Positions 5,982 to 9,566 of a stretch of DNA of 9,566 nt are shown one piece after another. The notes below the pieces were generated by a model. That model was not told where the DNA came from, ran no database searches, and worked only from the letters and a program-made list of their open reading frames with translations. The stretch's first letter is position 1. Each line of letters opens with the position of its first letter. Origin of the DNA: CAXQRU01 sp964226685 (GTDB taxonomy: Bacteria > Pseudomonadota > Gammaproteobacteria > Pseudomonadales > Cellvibrionaceae). The stretch is from positions 1 to 9,566 of the forward strand of contig CAXQRU010000095.1 of the NCBI GenBank assembly GCA_964226685.1, given 5' to 3'. The translations under genes and the position numbers were made by a program.

Positions 5982-8657
5982 TTACTTTAATTCAGAATCT
6001 AATTTTTTGCAGATGGTGGTCTGAAGACTTTCACAAAGCTCAGGGTCGGTTAGCGGTAGCCCTTCTTTAGTGGCAATAAAAAAGACATCTTCGACTCGCT
6101 CGCCCAAAGTAATAATTTTGGCATTGATAATAGTGATATCAAATGCTACAAAAATATGAGCTAAGTGCACTAATAAACCAGGCCTGTCCGGACTCACAAT
6201 TTCTAATACAGAATGGCTATTGGTAATATCTGTACTTAAATAAGTTTTAGTTGGGGAGTTGAAGTGGCTCAGTTCTCTTGGAAGTCGCCTTTGAATAATG
6301 CTTCGGTAATCATCGACCAACAGTAATTCATCTAAGATAACATTGCGAACTCGGTTAATGAGCGCGTCAGTCAGATCCAGCGGTTCATAATCTTCATCGA
6401 GAACATAGAAGGTATCCATCGTATAATTTTTTTGAGTACTGTAGATGCGAGCATCTTGTACATTCAAATGCAACTGATGTAATGCAGTGATAACGGCTGC
6501 GAAAATATTGTTTTTTTCCTTAGCTCTTACAAAAATTTGAGTGGCTGATTGGTTTCCTTGCTGTTGTTTTTCTCGCAATAAAATCAGTGGTTGCTCTGGA
6601 TCAGAATGGTTCAAGATGGCTTCAGTTTGCCAGGCAATGTCGTAGGCATCTTCGCGCAAAAAATAATCTTCACCACAATCTTGCCACACCTGATTGATGC
6701 TGCTCTCGGGTATGTGTTTGTCTGTCAAAATATAAAGTGCAGCTTGCCGGGTTTCTTGGATACTTTCTTTTCTGTCAATGGGATTCTCTAGTCCGCGTCT
6801 CAATGCTCTGCGAGTCTCATAATATAAATCTCTAATGAGACTGGCTCGCCAGCTGTTCCATATGTCTGGGTTGGTGGCGTTCATGTCGGCAACGGTTAAC
6901 AATAATAAATAATCCAAATAGCGTTGATTACCCACAAGTGAGGCAAAGTTATGAATGACCTCAGGATCAGATAAATCCTGTTTTTGTGAGTAAGATGACA
7001 TTAGTAAATGATTCTCGACTAACCAATAAATTAAGCGAGTATCCTTATTTGACAGGTTATGGTTTTCGCAAAACGCTTGCGCATCAACCGCTCCAAGAAT
7101 CGAGTGGTCACCACCACGGCCTTTGGCAATATCATGATAAAGACCCGCGATATATAATAATGTTTTATTCGCTAACTTATGAATCACTTCATGGGCTAAA
7201 GGAAAGGTTTCGGCGCTCTTTTTTTCACTAAAATCACGTAAAAAAGTGATGAGCTTTAAGGTATGGGCGTCGACAGTGTAGCGATGAAATAAATCGTGTT
7301 GCATTTGCCCAATGATTCGACCGAACTCGGGTAAATATCGCCCTAAAATGCCATATCGCAGCATTCTTTTTAACTGTAAGGCTAACTGGTGTGGAACCTC
7401 GAGCAAGCGAATGAATAAATGTTTGTTATAATCATTATTTCTAAAGTCATTGTCGATAAGTTCTCGGCTCTCTCTAATTAAGCGGATGGTTGATGCGCGA
7501 ACTCCTACGATATTTGGGTTGTTGCCTAACACGACAAATAGCTCTAACAAGGCAGAGGGTTGTTCTTTGAAAACGTTGGTGTGCGTGACTTCAATATAAT
7601 CATCGCGAAGCTGAAAATGAGAATTGATGGGGGTCACTAATTGGCTATCACCACGATTAACAATGACTTCGTCCAAAAACTGTAGCAAAACATCATTGAG
7701 TTCGCTAAGTGCGAGAACAACACGATAATAGACTTGCATAAATTGCTCTATAGCAAGTTGTTCCGCATTATCCTCGTAACCAAAAATTCCGCAGAGTGTC
7801 CGCTGATGATCAAACAAAAGGCGCTCTTCAGGACGTTTTGAAATCATATGTAAACCGTAACGCACCTTCCATAAAAATTCTTCGCCGCCTAAAAGAATAC
7901 CGTATTCGCCATCTGTGAAAATAGCGCTGCCCTCAACTTTGGCGATGCTGTCCACCCCAAAGGTTCGTTTGATGAGCCATTTAATGGTTTGGATATCCCT
8001 AAGGCCGCCTGGAGCATTTTTTACATTAGGCTCCAGGTTGTATTCAGTGTTGTTGTGCTTTTTGTGGCGTTTGAGTTGTTCTTCGTATTTAGCTTTAAAG
8101 AAATCGTGCCTAGACCACATGTGTTCAAGAGCAAGACTTTCTTTTAGCGATTGATACAAAGAGACGTTGCCTTGAAGTTGACGGCATTCTAATAAGTTGG
8201 TGAAGACTGTCACGTCGTTTTTGGCGATGGTTTGGCACTCTTCCAGCGTTCTAACGCTGTGGCCGATATCCAAACCAATATCCCATAAAAAAGTCAAAAA
8301 ACTCTCGATGATTGACTGATCTTCCTGGTGGCTATTATCTAATAAAATCAGCAAGTCGACGTCGGACTTGGGGTGCAATTCGCCGCGACCATATCCACCA
8401 ACAGCCAGCAAACTGGCCTCGCCACTCCACTCAAACTGATGCCAGGCATAATGAAGGAGGCAGTCGATGAATAATGCGCGCTCTTGTACCAATTTGCGAA
8501 TACTTTCTCCCTCCATGAAGCGTTGATCGAACTGGTGATTGACGCCTTCGATAGCTGATTTAAAAGCCGCAACGGGTGCAGCGCCTGCAAGTGTCGCTCG
8601 AAAGCGAACTTGATCAAAGAAAATCAGGTGGTGCTCAAAGAGTGCGATTTCAGGCAT
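5982..8657 (-). CDS. glnD: Bifunctional PII uridylyltransferase/uridylyl-removing enzyme
   Basis: An 891-residue cytoplasmic GlnD, the glutamine sensor that uridylylates PII proteins (GlnB/GlnK) when nitrogen is short and removes UMP when glutamine is high. Length matches E. coli GlnD (about 890). Domains in order are: the nucleotidyltransferase domain with GGYGRGELHPKSDVD (87-101; metal-binding Asp99 and Asp101); the central helical GlnD region with NVKNAPGGLRDIQTIKWL; the HD domain for uridylyl removal with VDAHT (His465), YHDIAKGRGGDHS (His508-Asp509) and a later LVENH; and two ACT domains for glutamine sensing starting near residues 705 (ATQIFVRAKEKNN) and 816 (VLEIVSPDRPGLL). All key residues seen are intact, so both activities are expected. 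The start ATG overlaps the end of map by 8 bases (ATGCCTGA), and no strong ribosome site is visible, which suggests translational coupling. Confidence 0.97.
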   Translation of the reverse strand: MPEIALFEHHLIFFDQVRFRATLAGAAPVAAFKSAIEGVNHQFDQRFMEGESIRKLVQERALFIDCLLHYAWHQFEWSGEASLLAVGGYGRGELHPKSDVDLLILLDNSHQEDQSIIESFLTFLWDIGLDIGHSVRTLEECQTIAKNDVTVFTNLLECRQLQGNVSLYQSLKESLALEHMWSRHDFFKAKYEEQLKRHKKHNNTEYNLEPNVKNAPGGLRDIQTIKWLIKRTFGVDSIAKVEGSAIFTDGEYGILLGGEEFLWKVRYGLHMISKRPEERLLFDHQRTLCGIFGYEDNAEQLAIEQFMQVYYRVVLALSELNDVLLQFLDEVIVNRGDSQLVTPINSHFQLRDDYIEVTHTNVFKEQPSALLELFVVLGNNPNIVGVRASTIRLIRESRELIDNDFRNNDYNKHLFIRLLEVPHQLALQLKRMLRYGILGRYLPEFGRIIGQMQHDLFHRYTVDAHTLKLITFLRDFSEKKSAETFPLAHEVIHKLANKTLLYIAGLYHDIAKGRGGDHSILGAVDAQAFCENHNLSNKDTRLIYWLVENHLLMSSYSQKQDLSDPEVIHNFASLVGNQRYLDYLLLLTVADMNATNPDIWNSWRASLIRDLYYETRRALRRGLENPIDRKESIQETRQAALYILTDKHIPESSINQVWQDCGEDYFLREDAYDIAWQTEAILNHSDPEQPLILLREKQQQGNQSATQIFVRAKEKNNIFAAVITALHQLHLNVQDARIYSTQKNYTMDTFYVLDEDYEPLDLTDALINRVRNVILDELLLVDDYRSIIQRRLPRELSHFNSPTKTYLSTDITNSHSVLEIVSPDRPGLLVHLAHIFVAFDITIINAKIITLGERVEDVFFIATKEGLPLTDPELCESLQTTICKKLDSELK

Positions 8658-9447
8658 TGTTAGGCTGCTTTAGAAAGTCGAAATTCTCTTCTTTGCGAGC
8701 GGTCAGTACTTCAACGCCTGTTGCGGTCACCAGCAAAGTATGCTCCCATTGCGCTGAGAGGCGGCCATCTTTAGTTTCCACGGTCCAGCCATCCTTTTTG
8801 AGTTTGGTCTGCGCCTTGCCTGCATTGATCATGGGTTCAATGGTGAATGTCATTCCCTCTTGTAGCATCATTCCGGTAGCGGGTTTGCCATAGTGCAAAA
8901 CTTGGGGTTCCTCATGGAAAACTTTGCCTATCCCGTGTCCGCAGTACTCCTTCACAACGGAGTAATGGTTGCTTTCGGCATGGCGCTGAATGACATGGCC
9001 AATATCGCCCAACTGGGTGCCTGGTTTTACTAGGCCGATGCCCTTGTACAAACACTCCTGGGTGATTTGCACCAAGCGTTCGGCATGGGGAGCCGCTTTG
9101 CCGACAAAGTACATTTTGCTGGTATCACCATGATAACCTTCATAAATTACGGTGACGTCAATATTGATGATGTCTCCATTTTTGAGAATCTTAGTGGGAG
9201 ACGGGATGCCGTGGCAGACTACCTGGTTAACTGAGGTGCAGATAGACTTTGGGAAATTGCGGTAGTTCAAGCAGGCTGGGATGGCCTTCTGAGTCTTGGT
9301 GATATACTCGTGACAAATTGTATCGATCTCTTCGGTACTAATTCCAGGTTGGACATGCTCGCCAATCATTTCAAGTACCTCGGCGGCCAAGCGCCCGGCA
9401 ATTCTCATCTTTTCTATTTCTTCAGTCGTTTTTATGCTTACAGTCAT
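8650..9447 (-). CDS. map: Methionine aminopeptidase, type I
   Basis: A 265-residue type Ia MetAP that removes the initiator methionine from new proteins in the cytoplasm. All metal ligands are present and fall at the same numbers as in E. coli: Asp97 (INIDVT), Asp108 (YHGDTSK), His171 (GHGIG), Glu204 (TIEPM) and Glu235 (WEHT), plus His79 in CHGIPS. The pita-bread fold length is standard with no N-terminal extension. ATG 9447 begins MTVSIKTTEEIEKMR, the expected N-terminus for the family; no convincing Shine-Dalgarno sequence precedes it. It is the first gene of the minus-strand unit and reads away from the position where rpsB normally lies in gammaproteobacteria, just past the right edge. Confidence 0.97.
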   Translation of the reverse strand: MTVSIKTTEEIEKMRIAGRLAAEVLEMIGEHVQPGISTEEIDTICHEYITKTQKAIPACLNYRNFPKSICTSVNQVVCHGIPSPTKILKNGDIINIDVTVIYEGYHGDTSKMYFVGKAAPHAERLVQITQECLYKGIGLVKPGTQLGDIGHVIQRHAESNHYSVVKEYCGHGIGKVFHEEPQVLHYGKPATGMMLQEGMTFTIEPMINAGKAQTKLKKDGWTVETKDGRLSAQWEHTLLVTATGVEVLTARKEENFDFLKQPNNA

Positions 9448-9457
9448 AATATATTGC

Positions 9458-9487
9458 TTGCGTTCTGGGAGTTGTGTGCATTGTAAA
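9458..9487 (+). promoter_or_regulatory. Possible divergent promoter toward the expected rpsB (weak)
   Basis: TTGCGT (9458-9463) and TGTAAA (9482-9487) are separated by 18 bases. The -35 is poor (3 of 6) and the -10 fair (4 of 6). The stretch just after the -10 is GC-rich with six consecutive G, the kind of discriminator found at growth-rate-controlled ribosomal promoters. The -10 overlaps the map -10 on the other strand, so the two would compete for RNA polymerase. This is a suggestion only. Confidence 0.25.
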
Positions 9488-9509
9488 CTACCGGGGGGCG
9501 CTAGGTCAC
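9480..9509 (-). promoter_or_regulatory. Candidate sigma70 promoter for the map-glnD-dapC-nth-parA unit
   Basis: On the minus strand the -35 candidate is GTGACC (9509-9504, 4 of 6 to TTGACA), the spacer is 18 bases and the -10 candidate is TACAAT (9485-9480, 5 of 6 to TATAAT). Transcription would start near 9473, giving a leader of roughly 25 bases before ATG 9447. No other gap in the five-gene unit is large enough for an intergenic promoter, although internal promoters inside coding regions cannot be ruled out. Confidence 0.5.
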
Positions 9510-9511
9510 GG

Positions 9512-9540
9512 CTAGATGCCTTAAATAGGGGAGCATTTAG
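9512..9540. repeat. Imperfect inverted repeat in the map/rpsB leader region
   Basis: CTAGATGC (9512-9519) pairs with GCATTTAG (9533-9540) over eight positions, including one G-T pair, around a 13-base loop. There is no following T run, so it does not look like a terminator. It may be part of an rpsB leader RNA structure or an operator, or be a chance match. Confidence 0.4.
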
Positions 9541-9566
9541 TGTTAAGGCTTTGGGTTGTGATTTTG

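Larger units (their letters stand above)
9448..9566. other. Non-coding leader region between map and the expected rpsB
   Basis: No supported reading frame occupies these 119 bases. They hold a candidate minus-strand promoter for map, a weaker possible plus-strand promoter followed by a run of six G (9493-9498), and an imperfect inverted repeat. In gammaproteobacteria map and rpsB are commonly divergent, and the rpsB leader is an autoregulatory RNA. The rpsB start itself is not in the window, so that link is inferred from gene order. Confidence 0.6.

Noticed and set aside
1..9566. Novel defence system, prophage, insertion sequence or CRISPR array
   Set aside because: No transposase, integrase, terminal repeats or spaced direct repeats were seen. 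Every long frame with family motifs belongs to the six genes described plus the pilin, and the DNA between them is only a few bases long.

Overview
This window looks like chromosomal DNA from a Gram-negative gammaproteobacterium of moderate GC content, possibly a marine or environmental lineage. The class is inferred from three things: map-glnD-dapC reading away from what should be rpsB just beyond the right edge, a PilY1-PilE type IV pilus pair, and full-length GlnD and type I MetAP proteins. The genus cannot be set from the sequence alone. Coding density is very high, and the only non-coding stretch longer than about 15 bases is the last 119 bases.

Left part (1-3378, plus strand): the 3' end of a type IV pilus minor-pilin operon. 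The first 19 bases are not genomic. They match exactly the 3' end of the Illumina TruSeq read-2 adapter, so the contig end is contaminated and the PilY1 gene is artificially cut at its 5' end. What remains of pilY1 (VWA-like part, RGD-containing linker, PilC-type beta-propeller with a calcium loop) is followed after 13 bases by a pilE-like minor pilin. That pilin carries a textbook EF-hand-type loop near its C-terminus.

Middle and right part (3375-9447, minus strand): a tightly packed five-gene unit, transcribed in the order map, glnD, dapC, nth, parA-like. Junctions are overlaps of 8 and 7 bases or gaps of 7 and 9 bases, so one transcript with translational coupling is likely. It links N-terminal methionine removal (Map), nitrogen-status signalling through PII (GlnD), the aminotransferase step of the succinylase lysine/DAP pathway (DapC), base-excision repair (an Nth with an unusual cysteine cluster) and an orphan ParA-type ATPase without a ParB. 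The two blocks meet tail to tail and share the four bases CTAG as both stop codons.

Right edge (9448-9566): a leader/promoter region. It has a plausible sigma70 promoter for the map operon, a weaker possible divergent promoter for the expected rpsB, and an imperfect inverted repeat. I found no mobile element, CRISPR array, tRNA, rRNA or convincing new defence system. The points most worth checking are the adapter artefact, the atypical Nth, the orphan ParA and the calcium-type loops in the pilus proteins.
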